Assembly (NCBI GenBank): GCA_025677825.1
Contig: JAIXMO010000084.1
Span: 16,446-80,445 of the forward strand
Length of the DNA stretch: 64,000 bases
Source of the DNA: Helicostylum pulchrum
Taxonomy: Eukaryota > Mucoromycota > Mucoromycetes > Mucorales > Mucoraceae
Direction: 5' to 3'
Shown here: piece after piece, positions 23,319 to 37,100 of the stretch
Numbering within the stretch: the stretch's first letter is position 1
Layout of the letters: every line of letters begins with the position of its first letter
Notes under the pieces: model-generated
The model's database searches: none
What the model was told of the DNA's origin: nothing
What the model saw: only the letters and a program-made list of their open reading frames with translations
Program-made: the position numbers and the translations under genes

Positions 23319-24102
23319 CTAAGCAGCCTTAGGCTCATTTCCTTCCTGCTCTTCAAACTGATCTTCTTGTGTGATTACTCTTAATACTGATTTTTTACTA
23401 GTTTCTTGTAATTCACCAGCAATGAGTAATTCATCCAAAATAAAATATGCCTATTTATACAGCTTCTATCAGCATTCAGCCTACAATGTCTCGTATTTCT
23501 CTTTTACCTTTTGAAAGTTGAAAATTAAATCAAGTTCACAAACCTATATGTTTATATGGTTATATGGTTACTTAATATTTCTGAAATATATTTAACAATG
23601 ACTTACGTTCCCAAAATAACGATCGAGGATTTCTACATAACGGTGAATAATCTCGAGTGTGATGAGTTCGTTATCATCTTGGTTAATGCCTGCTACAAAA
23701 AAAAGACTTGCATATCTGCAAAAAAAAAAACTATGAATAAAAATCTCTATTGTTGCTGAAAATTGAATATGTACCTTCTGTATACAATTTTTTGGTCTGT
23801 TTTCAAGTAACGAAGTTAACAACTAGAAAATAATATATTGAAAGGTTTTATTTTACCTTTATATTCGAGGAAATTACACATCTTGACTCTTCTGGCCAAT
23901 ACTAGTTGAGTAGCATCTTTGACAATCTTTGCTTTTTCTTTAGGTGGAATAGTGACGAACCATTTTGTAAGACGAACTTTGCCTTGTCTACTGACGAGTA
24001 ATAACCAATTAATCTAGAGAGAGAGAGAGAAAAAAAAAAATACATGTATTTAAAATCATCTTGCTTTTTATAGAAAAGAAAAACAGATGAGCTTACTGGC
24101 AT
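23319..24102 (-). CDS. APS1: AP-1 clathrin adaptor complex, sigma subunit
   Basis: Six minus-strand exons (24102-24097, 24013-23857, 23796-23775, 23715-23607, 23543-23508, 23450-23319) give 151 residues, the normal size for a small adaptin. The first exon is only six bases (ATGCCA). The protein reads [87 protein letters not shown] and [18 protein letters not shown], diagnostic for sigma-1 and not sigma-2 or sigma-3. It is part of the trans-Golgi/endosome clathrin coat and with the gamma/mu subunits recognises dileucine sorting signals. The stop lies only 88 bp from that of the convergent HNH gene. Confidence 0.94.
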
Positions 24103-24317
24103 CTTAATTATATTAAGAGTGAATAGAAAAGAAATATTTAATTTTTGCTTTCAAAAGTTATGAGGTTCACGAAAATGCACTCTACACGTGATGTAGCGGA
24201 TTTTGTAAAAAGAATTATGTCAAAAAGTAAAAGGGATCAAAGAAGTAATATAAATTTCAAATTTTATTAATGTTAATACACTTTTTTTTAAAAAAACTAA
24301 ACTAATAATATTTCTTT

Positions 24318-25160
24318 TTAGCCAATAATGACATGAGAAACAGATTCAGCAGTTTCAGTTACGGTAGAGACAGCTCTTTGGAACCAAGAGCGAGTAACAG
24401 GGACTTCAACCTTGGTAAAATAAACCTTGGTTTGATAGAAAGTTTCAAAACTTTCAGAGAAGATATCAAGAGCACTGAATTCAATATCGAATTCTTGTTG
24501 GACAGAGACCTCACTGTAACGGTTAATCATAACAGTCTTGGATCCGTATTCCTTGGCGGCAGCAAGAATCTTGGGGTTAGAAGAGACAACAGCAAGTTCG
24601 CTAGCGTTGTTCAAACCAAGAAGCATAGCAGTGTTGGAGACAACAGTGACTTCTTCACTAGTACCATTGTTGATAGTACAGGCAGCAAACATGTCAGCTG
24701 TGAACTGAGCATGCCAGCAGAGACAACCAGCACGAGCAAGATCCATCATAGTACGGATGGTGAAAGCATGAGAGATAGCAACAGCGTAAACACCGTCGAG
24801 TTGTTTGATCTTACGGATACTAGCAGAAGCATCTTCAAAGAGTTCGAGCTTAGACCAGGCACCACAGAGAGCAGTAATCTCAGCCTCCGTAAAGGCACCA
24901 ACAATAGAGAACTCTACCAAGATTAATCTGAAAGCAATAAGGAGAATAGAGAAATCAGATTGAGAGTGCTTGGCCTTGAGACGTTGTTCAAGGTAAAGGT
25001 TGTACCAACGAATAATAAGTTGTTCAACATCAATATGGGCGAAGGTAGAGTTTTCCTTCAAGCTAACAATGCTGTACCAGGCTCTAGCGATAGAGGCACG
25101 GTAGTTGACAATAGAATCAACTAAGTCAAAGGCGAATACCTTGACACCCTTGAAAGAGCT
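24318..25160 (-). other. Degenerate haloacid-dehalogenase-like domain at the C terminus of the giant protein
   Basis: The last about 270 residues read GVKVFAFDLVDSIVNYRASI, then helices with WYNLYLEQRLK and LIAFRLILVEF, then FTEAEITALCGAWSKLELFE, a VAISHAFTIRTMMDLARAG strand/turn, then LAVVSSNPKILAAAKEYGSK and TVMINRY. Order and spacing resemble type II haloacid dehalogenases (FDxxGTLVD nucleophile loop, cap, aW-x-l, l-S/T loop, VA-x-D-x-x-AA-x-x-x-G-x-x-T-x-x-x-R). The DxxGT loop is altered to DLVDS and the lysine/acidic residues of motifs III-IV are not evident, so catalysis is unlikely. Assignment by pattern only. Confidence 0.45.
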
Positions 25161-28100
25161 AGGGATTTGAGCAGTTTCAACCCAAGTAATGGTCTTTCCT
25201 TGGAAACCACAAGAGATAGCAGTTTCGGTAGTAGACTCAATAGCGGCACAGGTCTTGAGCTTAGATTGTTCCTCAATAACAGTAATCTTTTCCTCGATCA
25301 ATTCGACATCAGAGGTTTTGACGATTTGTTGAACAACAGAAACTTGTTCAGAAACAATAGTATAGATACTATCTAAAGATTCAATGGCTTGTTGTTGAGT
25401 GTTCTTGACAGTAACAGAGATATCAGATGATTCCTCAGAGATACTGTAATCGAATTCAAATGCTTGCTTGGACTCCTTGATAATAACCTTGGCTTCTTCA
25501 AGAGAGCATTCGATAACCTTTTGGACTTCCTCTTCATAAGAAGCATCACCGGCAACATAGGTAATAGATCTGAGTCTTCCGAAGAAGACATCATACCAAC
25601 CGGCAAATCTGGCCTTGGTGTGATCAACAGTACATATTAAAGCCTTGCGGGTTTCAGTTTCAGCTTGTTCGATGGTCTCGTAAACAATTTCAGTCTTGGT
25701 TACTGGCTTCGAAGGCTTAACAACGATAACACTGACTTCGGCTTCAGTAGAAACAGTGGTTTCCTTGTAGACTTCAGACTTGGCCTTAGAGAGTTCAACG
25801 GCAGTAGTCTTCTTAAATTCAATCTTGGCAGCTTCAATATCGATCTTTTGAACAACCTTGGAGTCATCTTCAGAATATTCCTTGATGGTCTTCTTAATGT
25901 CCTTGACTTGAGACTTGATAGTCCATTGGAGCTCGTCGTAGAATGAGAGAGAACCAGAAACGGCACCAGTAGAAACAGTGCTGATATATTCTTGCTTGGA
26001 TTCCTTGAGGACAACTTGGAGCTTAGCTTCTTCTTCAACAATAACGGCTTCAATATCTTCAGTACAATCACCGACTTCGATCATAGAGTTGATCTTTTCA
26101 ATGAAACCAACAAACCAACCATTAGTACGTTCAGTAGTTTCTTCGAGCTTATCACAAGTCTTGGAACCTTCCACTGTGAATGGTTTAAAAGTTAGTATAC
26201 TAGATATAAATATATAATCATGATGTGACTTACAAGTAAGTTGGTCCTTGGGAACAACAATTTCAGTTTGTTTTTTGTCTTCCTCCTTCTTAACAACTTG
26301 GACGATGTTCTTTTCTTCTTCCTTCTTAACAACCTCAATTACCTTATTGTCCTCCTCCTTGACAACTTCAGCTACCTTCTTGTCCTCCTCCTTGACAACC
26401 TCAACTACCTTCTTATCCTCCTCCTTAACAACCGCGACTACCTTCTTTTCTTCTTCCTTCTTGATTTCAACCTTGGCCTTGGAAAGTTCAACACAAGTGG
26501 TCTTCTCTAATTGGGTCTTGACAACTTCGACATCAATCTTTTCGACGACCTTGGTTTCATCTTCAGATGATTCCTTGATGGTCTTCTTGATATCATCAAC
26601 TTGAGTCTTAACGGACCAGCCAAGTCTATCGTAGAACGAGATAGAACCAGATACATCACCAGTAACTTCAGAATCAACACATTCTTGCTTAGATTCCTTA
26701 AGAACAACTTCGAGCTTGGCTTCTTCTTCCTTGATAACAGCATCAATCTCTTCGGTATCCTTACCGACTTCGATCATACCATTGATCTTCTCAACGAAAC
26801 CAACGAACCAACCATTAGTGCGTTCAGTGGTCTCTTCAAGCTTATCGCAAGTCTTAGCACCTTCCACTATAGAAATTATTTGTTAGTTTGCTATTTGAAA
26901 AAAAAAAAAAAAAAAAAAAAAATTAGTACAATCACTTACAGGTAAGTTCTTCCTTAGAAACAACGACAACTTCAGTGTGCTTCTTCTCTTCTTCAAAGAT
27001 CTCAACCTTAGCCTTAACAAGTTCGACTTCGGTGGTCTTCTTGAATTCAGTCTTAACAACTTCGACATCAATCTTTTGGATAACCTTAGAATCGTCTTCA
27101 GAGGATTCCTTAATAGTCTTCTTGATCTCGTTCACTTGAGTATTAATAGACCATTGAAGTCTATCATAGAAAGAGATGGATCCAGAAATAGCATCAGCAG
27201 TAACAGTACTGACAAAGTCTTGCTTGGATTCCTTGAGGACGACTTGGAGCTTGGCCTCTTCTTCAACAATAACAGCATCGATCTCTTCAGTACACTTACC
27301 AACTTCGATCATACCATTGATCTTTTCAACGAAACCGATAAACCAACCATTAGTACGTTCAGTAGTTTCTTCGAGCTTATCGCAAGTCTTAGAACCTTCC
27401 ACTATTTTTCAAACAGTTAATATATATATTATAAGCTAAATCTATATATATGTATTTTTTTTTTTTTAATACTTACAAGTGAGTTGATCCTTGGTAACAA
27501 CAACGATCTCAGCTTGCTTCTTGTCTTCAACCTTAGTAACAGTGGTTTCCTTCTTGGTTTCAACTTCAGTTGCAATAGTGTCCTTCTTGTCTTCGACCTT
27601 GGTGACAATAGTCTCGACTTCGGCGACAACAGTTTCCTTCTTGCCTTCAGGCTTAGTGACAACAGTTTCCTTCTTGTCTTCAACCTTAACAACAACAGTT
27701 TCCTTCTTGTCTTCAGGCTTAGTGACAACAGTTTCCTTCTTGTCTTCAACCTTAACAACAACAGTTTCCTTCTTGTCTTCAGGCTTAGTGACAACAGTTT
27801 CCTTCTTGTCTTCAACCTTAACAACAACAGTTTCCTTCTTGTCTTCAGGCTTAGTGACAACAGTTTCCTTCTTGTCTTCAACCTTAACAACAACAGTTTC
27901 CTTCTTGTCTTCAGGCTTAGTGACAACAGTTTCCTTCTTGTCTTCAACCTTAACAACAACAGTTTCCTTCTTGTCTTCAGGCTTAGTGACAACAGTTTCC
28001 TTCTTGTCTTCGGGCTTGGCAATAATAGTTTCCTTCTTGTCTTCAACACTGGAAACAATGGTCTCCTTCTTGGCTTCTTCCTTCTTGATTTCAACCTTGG

Positions 28101-31100
28101 CCTTGGAAAGTTCAACACAAGTGGTCTTCTCTAATTGGGTCTTGACAACTTCGACATCAATCTTTTCGACGACCTTGGTTTCATCTTCAGATGATTCCTT
28201 GATGGTCTTCTTGATATCATCAACTTGAGTCTTAACGGACCAGCCAAGTCTATCGTAGAACGAGATAGAACCAGATACATCACCAGTAACTTCAGAATCA
28301 ACACATTCTTGCTTAGATTCCTTAAGAACAACTTCGAGCTTGGCTTCTTCTTCCTTGATAACAGCATCAATCTCTTCGGTATCCTTACCGACTTCGATCA
28401 TACCATTGATCTTCTCAACGAAACCAACGAACCAACCATTAGTGCGTTCAGTGGTCTCTTCAAGCTTATCGCAAGTCTTAGCACCTTCCACTATAGAAAT
28501 TATTTGTTAGTTTGCTATTTGAAAAAAAAAAAAAAAAAAAAAAAAATTAGTACAATCACTTACAGGTAAGTTCTTCCTTAGAAACAACGACAACTTCAGT
28601 GTGCTTCTTCTCTTCTTCAAAGATCTCAACCTTAGCCTTAACAAGTTCGACTTCGGTGGTCTTCTTGAATTCAGTCTTAACAACTTCGACATCAATCTTT
28701 TGGATAACCTTAGAATCGTCTTCAGAGGATTCCTTAATAGTCTTCTTGATCTCGTTCACTTGAGTATTAATAGACCATTGAAGTCTATCATAGAAAGAGA
28801 TGGATCCAGAAATAGCATCAGCAGTAACAGTACTGACAAAGTCTTGCTTGGATTCCTTGAGGACGACTTGGAGCTTGGCCTCTTCTTCAACAATAACAGC
28901 ATCGATCTCTTCAGTACACTTACCAACTTCGATCATACCATTGATCTTTTCAACGAAACCGATAAACCAACCATTAGTACGTTCAGTAGTTTCTTCGAGC
29001 TTATCGCAAGTCTTAGAACCTTCCACTATTTTTCAAACAGTTAATATATATATTATAAGCTAAATCTATATATATGTATTTTTTTTTTTTTAATACTTAC
29101 AAGTGAGTTGATCCTTGGTAACAACAACGATCTCAGCTTGCTTCTTGTCTTCAACCTTAGTAACAGTGGTTTCCTTCTTGGTTTCAACTTCAGTTGCAAT
29201 AGTGTCCTTCTTGTCTTCGACCTTGGTGACAATAGTCTCGACTTCGGCGACAACAGTTTCCTTCTTGCCTTCAGGCTTAGTGACAACAGTTTCCTTCTTG
29301 TCTTCAACCTTAACAACAACAGTTTCCTTCTTGTCTTCAGGCTTAGTGACAACAGTTTCCTTCTTGTCTTCAACCTTAACAACAACAGTTTCCTTCTTGT
29401 CTTCAGGCTTAGTGACAACAGTTTCCTTCTTGTCTTCAACCTTAACAACAACAGTTTCCTTCTTGTCTTCAGGCTTAGTGACAACAGTTTCCTTCTTGTC
29501 TTCGGGCTTGGCAATAATAGTTTCCTTCTTGTCTTCAACACTGGAAACAATGGTCTCCTTCTTGGCTTCTTCCTTCTTGATTTCAACCTTGGCCTTGGAA
29601 AGTTCAACACAAGTGGTCTTCTCTAATTGGGTCTTGACAACTTCGACATCAATCTTTTCGACGACCTTGGTTTCATCTTCAGATGATTCCTTGATGGTCT
29701 TCTTGATATCATCAACTTGAGTCTTAACGGACCAGCCAAGTCTATCGTAGAACGAGATAGAACCAGATACATCACCAGTAACTTCAGAATCAACACATTC
29801 TTGCTTAGATTCCTTAAGAACAACTTCGAGCTTGGCTTCTTCTTCCTTGATAACAGCATCAATCTCTTCGGTATCCTTACCGACTTCGATCATACCATTG
29901 ATCTTCTCAACGAAACCAACGAACCAACCATTAGTGCGTTCAGTGGTCTCTTCAAGCTTATCGCAAGTCTTAGCACCTTCCACTATAGAAATTATTTGTT
30001 AGTTTGCTATTTGAAAAAAAAAAAAAAAAAAAAAAAATTAGTACAATCACTTACAGGTAAGTTCTTCCTTAGAAACAACGACAACTTCAGTGTGCTTCTT
30101 CTCTTCTTCAAAGATCTCAACCTTAGCCTTAACAAGTTCGACTTCGGTGGTCTTCTTGAATTCAGTCTTAACAACTTCGACATCAATCTTTTGGATAACC
30201 TTAGAATCGTCTTCAGAGGATTCCTTAATAGTCTTCTTGATCTCGTTCACTTGAGTATTAATAGACCATTGAAGTCTATCATAGAAAGAGATGGATCCAG
30301 AAATAGCATCAGCAGTAACAGTACTGACAAAGTCTTGCTTGGATTCCTTGAGGACGACTTGGAGCTTGGCCTCTTCTTCAACAATAACAGCATCGATCTC
30401 TTCAGTACACTTACCAACTTCGATCATACCATTGATCTTTTCAACGAAACCGATAAACCAACCATTAGTACGTTCAGTAGTTTCTTCGAGCTTATCACAA
30501 GTCTTGGAACCTTCCACTATAACATAAAACAATATATTAGTTTCGAATAAAATCAAGATTTTTAAAGTACTTACAAGTGAGTTGATCCTTAGAAACAACA
30601 ACGATTTCAGCTTCCTTCTTTTCGTCAACTTGAGAAACAATGGTTTCCTTCTTGGCTTCTTCCTTCTTGATTTCAATCTTGGCCTTGGAAAGTTCAACAC
30701 AAGTGGTCTTCTCTAATTGGGTCTTGACAACTTCGACATCAATCTTTTCGACGACCTTGGTTTCATCTTCAGATGATTCCTTGATGGTCTTCTTGATATC
30801 ATCAACTTGAGTCTTAACGGACCAGCCAAGTCTATCGTAGAACGAGATAGAACCAGATACATCACCAGTAACTTCAGAATCAACACATTCTTGCTTAGAT
30901 TCCTTAAGAACAACTTCGAGCTTGGCTTCTTCTTCCTTGATAACAGCATCAATCTCTTCGGTATCCTTACCGACTTCGATCATACCATTGATCTTCTCAA
31001 CGAAACCAACGAACCAACCATTAGTGCGTTCAGTGGTCTCTTCAAGCTTATCGCAAGTCTTAGCACCTTCCACTATAGAAATTATTTGTTAGTTTGCTAT

Positions 31101-34100
31101 TTGAAAAAAAAAAAAAAAAAAAAAAAATTAGTACAATCACTTACAGGTAAGTTCTTCCTTAGAAACAACGACAACTTCAGTGTGCTTCTTCTCTTCTTCA
31201 AAGATCTCAACCTTAGCCTTAACAAGTTCGACTTCGGTGGTCTTCTTGAATTCAGTCTTAACAACTTCGACATCAATCTTTTGGATAACCTTAGAATCGT
31301 CTTCAGAGGATTCCTTAATAGTCTTCTTGATCTCGTTCACTTGAGTATTAATAGACCATTGAAGTCTATCATAGAAAGAGATGGATCCAGAAATAGCATC
31401 AGCAGTAACAGTACTGACAAAGTCTTGCTTGGATTCCTTGAGGACGACTTGGAGCTTGGCCTCTTCTTCAACAATAACAGCATCGATCTCTTCAGTACAC
31501 TTACCAACTTCGATCATACCATTGATCTTTTCAACGAAACCGATAAACCAACCATTAGTACGTTCAGTAGTTTCTTCGAGCTTATCGCAAGTCTTAGAAC
31601 CTTCCACTATTTTTCAAACAGTTAATATATATATTATAAGCTAAATCTATATATATGTATTTTTTTTTTTTTAATACTTACAAGTGAGTTGATCCTTGGT
31701 AACAACAACGATCTCAGCTTGCTTCTTGTCTTCAACCTTAGTAACAGTGGTTTCCTTCTTGGTTTCAACTTCAGTTGCAATAGTGTCCTTCTTGTCTTCG
31801 ACCTTGGTGACAATAGTCTCGACTTCGGCGACAACAGTTTCCTTCTTGCCTTCAGGCTTAGTGACAACAGTTTCCTTCTTGTCTTCAACCTTAACAACAA
31901 CAGTTTCCTTCTTGTCTTCAGGCTTAGTGACAACAGTTTCCTTCTTGTCTTCAACCTTAACAACAACAGTTTCCTTCTTGTCTTCAGGCTTAGTGACAAC
32001 AGTTTCCTTCTTGTCTTCAACCTTAACAACAACAGTTTCCTTCTTGTCTTCAGGCTTAGTGACAACAGTTTCCTTCTTGTCTTCAACCTTAACAACAACA
32101 GTTTCCTTCTTGTCTTCAGGCTTAGTGACAACAGTTTCCTTTTTGTCTTCAACCTTAACAACAACAGTTTCCTTCTTGTCTTCAGGCTTAGTGACAACAG
32201 TTTCCTTCTTGTCTTCAACCTTAACAACAACAGTTTCCTTCTTGTCTTCAGGCTTAGTGACAACAGTTTCCTTCTTGTCTTCAACCTTAACAACAACAGT
32301 TTCCTTCTTGTCTTCAGGCTTAGTGACAACAGTTTCCTTCTTGTCTTCAACCTTAACAACAACAGTTTCCTTCTTGTCTTCAGGCTTAGTGACAACAGTT
32401 TCCTTCTTGTCTTCGGGCTTGGCAATAATAGTTTCCTTCTTGTCTTCAACACTGGAAACAATGGTCTCCTTCTTGGCTTCTTCCTTCTTGATTTCAACCT
32501 TGGCCTTGGAAAGTTCAACACAAGTGGTCTTCTCTAATTGGGTCTTGACAACTTCGACATCAATCTTTTCGACGACCTTGGTTTCATCTTCAGATGATTC
32601 CTTGATGGTCTTCTTGATATCATCAACTTGAGTCTTAACGGACCAGCCAAGTCTATCGTAGAACGAGATAGAACCAGATACATCACCAGTAACTTCAGAA
32701 TCAACACATTCTTGCTTAGATTCCTTAAGAACAACTTCGAGCTTGGCTTCTTCTTCCTTGATAACAGCATCAATCTCTTCGGTATCCTTACCGACTTCGA
32801 TCATACCATTGATCTTCTCAACGAAACCAACGAACCAACCATTAGTGCGTTCAGTGGTCTCTTCAAGCTTATCGCAAGTCTTAGCACCTTCCACTATAGA
32901 AATTATTTGTTAGTTTGCTATTTGAAAAAAAAAAAAAAAAAAAAAAAATTAGTACAATCACTTACAGGTAAGTTCTTCCTTAGAAACAACGACAACTTCA
33001 GTGTGCTTCTTCTCTTCTTCAAAGATCTCAACCTTAGCCTTAACAAGTTCGACTTCGGTGGTCTTCTTGAATTCAGTCTTAACAACTTCGACATCAATCT
33101 TTTGGATAACCTTAGAATCGTCTTCAGAGGATTCCTTAATAGTCTTCTTGATCTCGTTCACTTGAGTATTAATAGACCATTGAAGTCTATCATAGAAAGA
33201 GATGGATCCAGAAATAGCATCAGCAGTAACAGTACTGACAAAGTCTTGCTTGGATTCCTTGAGGACGACTTGGAGCTTGGCCTCTTCTTCAACAATAACA
33301 GCATCGATCTCTTCAGTACACTTACCAACTTCGATCATACCATTGATCTTTTCAACGAAACCGATAAACCAACCATTAGTACGTTCAGTAGTTTCTTCGA
33401 GCTTATCGCAAGTCTTAGAACCTTCCACTATTTTTCAAACAGTTAATATATATATTATAAGCTAAATCTATATATATGTATTTTTTTTTTTTTAATACTT
33501 ACAAGTGAGTTGATCCTTGGTAACAACAACGATCTCAGCTTGCTTCTTGTCTTCAACCTTAGTAACAGTGGTTTCCTTCTTGGTTTCAACTTCAGTTGCA
33601 ATAGTGTCCTTCTTGTCTTCGACCTTGGTGACAATAGTCTCGACTTCGGCGACAACAGTTTCCTTCTTGCCTTCAGGCTTAGTGACAACAGTTTCCTTCT
33701 TGTCTTCAACCTTAACAACAACAGTTTCCTTCTTGTCTTCAGGCTTAGTGACAACAGTTTCCTTCTTGTCTTCAACCTTAACAACAACAGTTTCCTTCTT
33801 GTCTTCAGGCTTAGTGACAACAGTTTCCTTCTTGTCTTCAACCTTAACAACAACAGTTTCCTTCTTGTCTTCAGGCTTAGTGACAACAGTTTCCTTCTTG
33901 TCTTCAACCTTAACAACAACAGTTTCCTTCTTGTCTTCAGGCTTAGTGACAACAGTTTCCTTCTTGTCTTCGGGCTTGGCAATAATAGTTTCCTTCTTGT
34001 CTTCAACACTGGAAACAATGGTCTCCTTCTTGGCTTCTTCCTTCTTGATTTCAACCTTGGCCTTGGAAAGTTCAACACAAGTGGTCTTCTCTAATTGGGT

Positions 34101-37100
34101 CTTGACAACTTCGACATCAATCTTTTCGACGACCTTGGTTTCATCTTCAGATGATTCCTTGATGGTCTTCTTGATATCATCAACTTGAGTCTTAACGGAC
34201 CAGCCAAGTCTATCGTAGAACGAGATAGAACCAGATACATCACCAGTAACTTCAGAATCAACACATTCTTGCTTAGATTCCTTAAGAACAACTTCGAGCT
34301 TGGCTTCTTCTTCCTTGATAACAGCATCAATCTCTTCGGTATCCTTACCGACTTCGATCATACCATTGATCTTCTCAACGAAACCAACGAACCAACCATT
34401 AGTGCGTTCAGTGGTCTCTTCAAGCTTATCGCAAGTCTTAGCACCTTCCACTATAGAAATTATTTGTTAGTTTGCTATTTGAAAAAAAAAAAAAAAAAAA
34501 AAAAATTAGTACAATCACTTACAGGTAAGTTCTTCCTTAGAAACAACGACAACTTCAGTGTGCTTCTTCTCTTCTTCAAAGATCTCAACCTTAGCCTTAA
34601 CAAGTTCGACTTCGGTGGTCTTCTTGAATTCAGTCTTAACAACTTCGACATCAATCTTTTGGATAACCTTAGAATCGTCTTCAGAGGATTCCTTAATAGT
34701 CTTCTTGATCTCGTTCACTTGAGTATTAATAGACCATTGAAGTCTATCATAGAAAGAGATGGATCCAGAAATAGCATCAGCAGTAACAGTACTGACAAAG
34801 TCTTGCTTGGATTCCTTGAGGACGACTTGGAGCTTGGCCTCTTCTTCAACAATAACAGCATCGATCTCTTCAGTACACTTACCAACTTCGATCATACCAT
34901 TGATCTTTTCAACGAAACCGATAAACCAACCATTAGTACGTTCAGTAGTTTCTTCGAGCTTATCGCAAGTCTTAGAACCTTCCACTATTTTTCAAACAGT
35001 TAATATATATATTATAAGCTAAATCTATATATATGTATTTTTTTTTTTTTAATACTTACAAGTGAGTTGATCCTTGGTAACAACAACGATCTCAGCTTGC
35101 TTCTTGTCTTCAACCTTAGTAACAGTGGTTTCCTTCTTGGTTTCAACTTCAGTTGCAATAGTGTCCTTCTTGTCTTCGACCTTGGTGACAATAGTCTCGA
35201 CTTCGGCGACAACAGTTTCCTTCTTGCCTTCAGGCTTAGTGACAACAGTTTCCTTCTTGTCTTCAACCTTAACAACAACAGTTTCCTTCTTGTCTTCAGG
35301 CTTAGTGACAACAGTTTCCTTCTTGTCTTCAACCTTAACAACAACAGTTTCCTTCTTGTCTTCAGGCTTAGTGACAACAGTTTCCTTCTTGTCTTCAACC
35401 TTAACAACAACAGTTTCCTTCTTGTCTTCAGGCTTAGTGACAACAGTTTCCTTCTTGTCTTCAACCTTAACAACAACAGTTTCCTTCTTGTCTTCAGGCT
35501 TAGTGACAACAGTTTCCTTCTTGTCTTCAACCTTAACAACAACAGTTTCCTTCTTGTCTTCAGGCTTAGTGACAACAGTTTCCTTCTTGTCTTCGGGCTT
35601 GGCAATAATAGTTTCCTTCTTGTCTTCAACACTGGAAACAATGGTCTCCTTCTTGGCTTCTTCCTTCTTGATTTCAACCTTGGCCTTGGAAAGTTCAACA
35701 CAAGTGGTCTTCTCTAATTGGGTCTTGACAACTTCGACATCAATCTTTTCGACGACCTTGGTTTCATCTTCAGATGATTCCTTGATGGTCTTCTTGATAT
35801 CATCAACTTGAGTCTTAACGGACCAGCCAAGTCTATCGTAGAACGAGATAGAACCAGATACATCACCAGTAACTTCAGAATCAACACATTCTTGCTTAGA
35901 TTCCTTAAGAACAACTTCGAGCTTGGCTTCTTCTTCCTTGATAACAGCATCAATCTCTTCGGTATCCTTACCGACTTCGATCATACCATTGATCTTCTCA
36001 ACGAAACCAACGAACCAACCATTAGTGCGTTCAGTGGTCTCTTCAAGCTTATCGCAAGTCTTAGCACCTTCCACTATAGAAATTATTTGTTAGTTTGCTA
36101 TTTGAAAAAAAAAAAAAAAAAAAAAAAATTAGTACAATCACTTACAGGTAAGTTCTTCCTTAGAAACAACGACAACTTCAGTGTGCTTCTTCTCTTCTTC
36201 AAAGATCTCAACCTTAGCCTTAACAAGTTCGACTTCGGTGGTCTTCTTGAATTCAGTCTTAACAACTTCGACATCAATCTTTTGGATAACCTTAGAATCG
36301 TCTTCAGAGGATTCCTTAATAGTCTTCTTGATCTCGTTCACTTGAGTATTAATAGACCATTGAAGTCTATCATAGAAAGAGATGGATCCAGAAATAGCAT
36401 CAGCAGTAACAGTACTGACAAAGTCTTGCTTGGATTCCTTGAGGACGACTTGGAGCTTGGCCTCTTCTTCAACAATAACAGCATCGATCTCTTCAGTACA
36501 CTTACCAACTTCGATCATACCATTGATCTTTTCAACGAAACCGATAAACCAACCATTAGTACGTTCAGTAGTTTCTTCGAGCTTATCGCAAGTCTTAGAA
36601 CCTTCCACTATTTTTCAAACAGTTAATATATATATTATAAGCTAAATCTATATATATGTATTTTTTTTTTTTTAATACTTACAAGTGAGTTGATCCTTGG
36701 TAACAACAACGATCTCAGCTTGCTTCTTGTCTTCAACCTTAGTAACAGTGGTTTCCTTCTTGGTTTCAACTTCAGTTGCAATAGTGTCCTTCTTGTCTTC
36801 GACCTTGGTGACAATAGTCTCGACTTCGGCGACAACAGTTTCCTTCTTGCCTTCAGGCTTAGTGACAACAGTTTCCTTCTTGTCTTCAACCTTAACAACA
36901 ACAGTTTCCTTCTTGTCTTCAGGCTTAGTGACAACAGTTTCCTTCTTGTCTTCAACCTTAACAACAACAGTTTCCTTCTTGTCTTCAGGCTTAGTGACAA
37001 CAGTTTCCTTCTTGTCTTCAACCTTAACAACAACAGTTTCCTTCTTGTCTTCAGGCTTAGTGACAACAGTTTCCTTCTTGTCTTCAACCTTAACAACAAC

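Noticed and set aside
24333..24926. 197-codon plus-strand frame
   Set aside because: Antisense shadow of the terminal exon of the giant gene, which has much better coding character and homologous modules upstream.
31856..32383. CRISPR-like array
   Set aside because: Regular 66-bp spacing, but units are identical throughout with no unique spacers, lie within an exon, and the host is a eukaryote.
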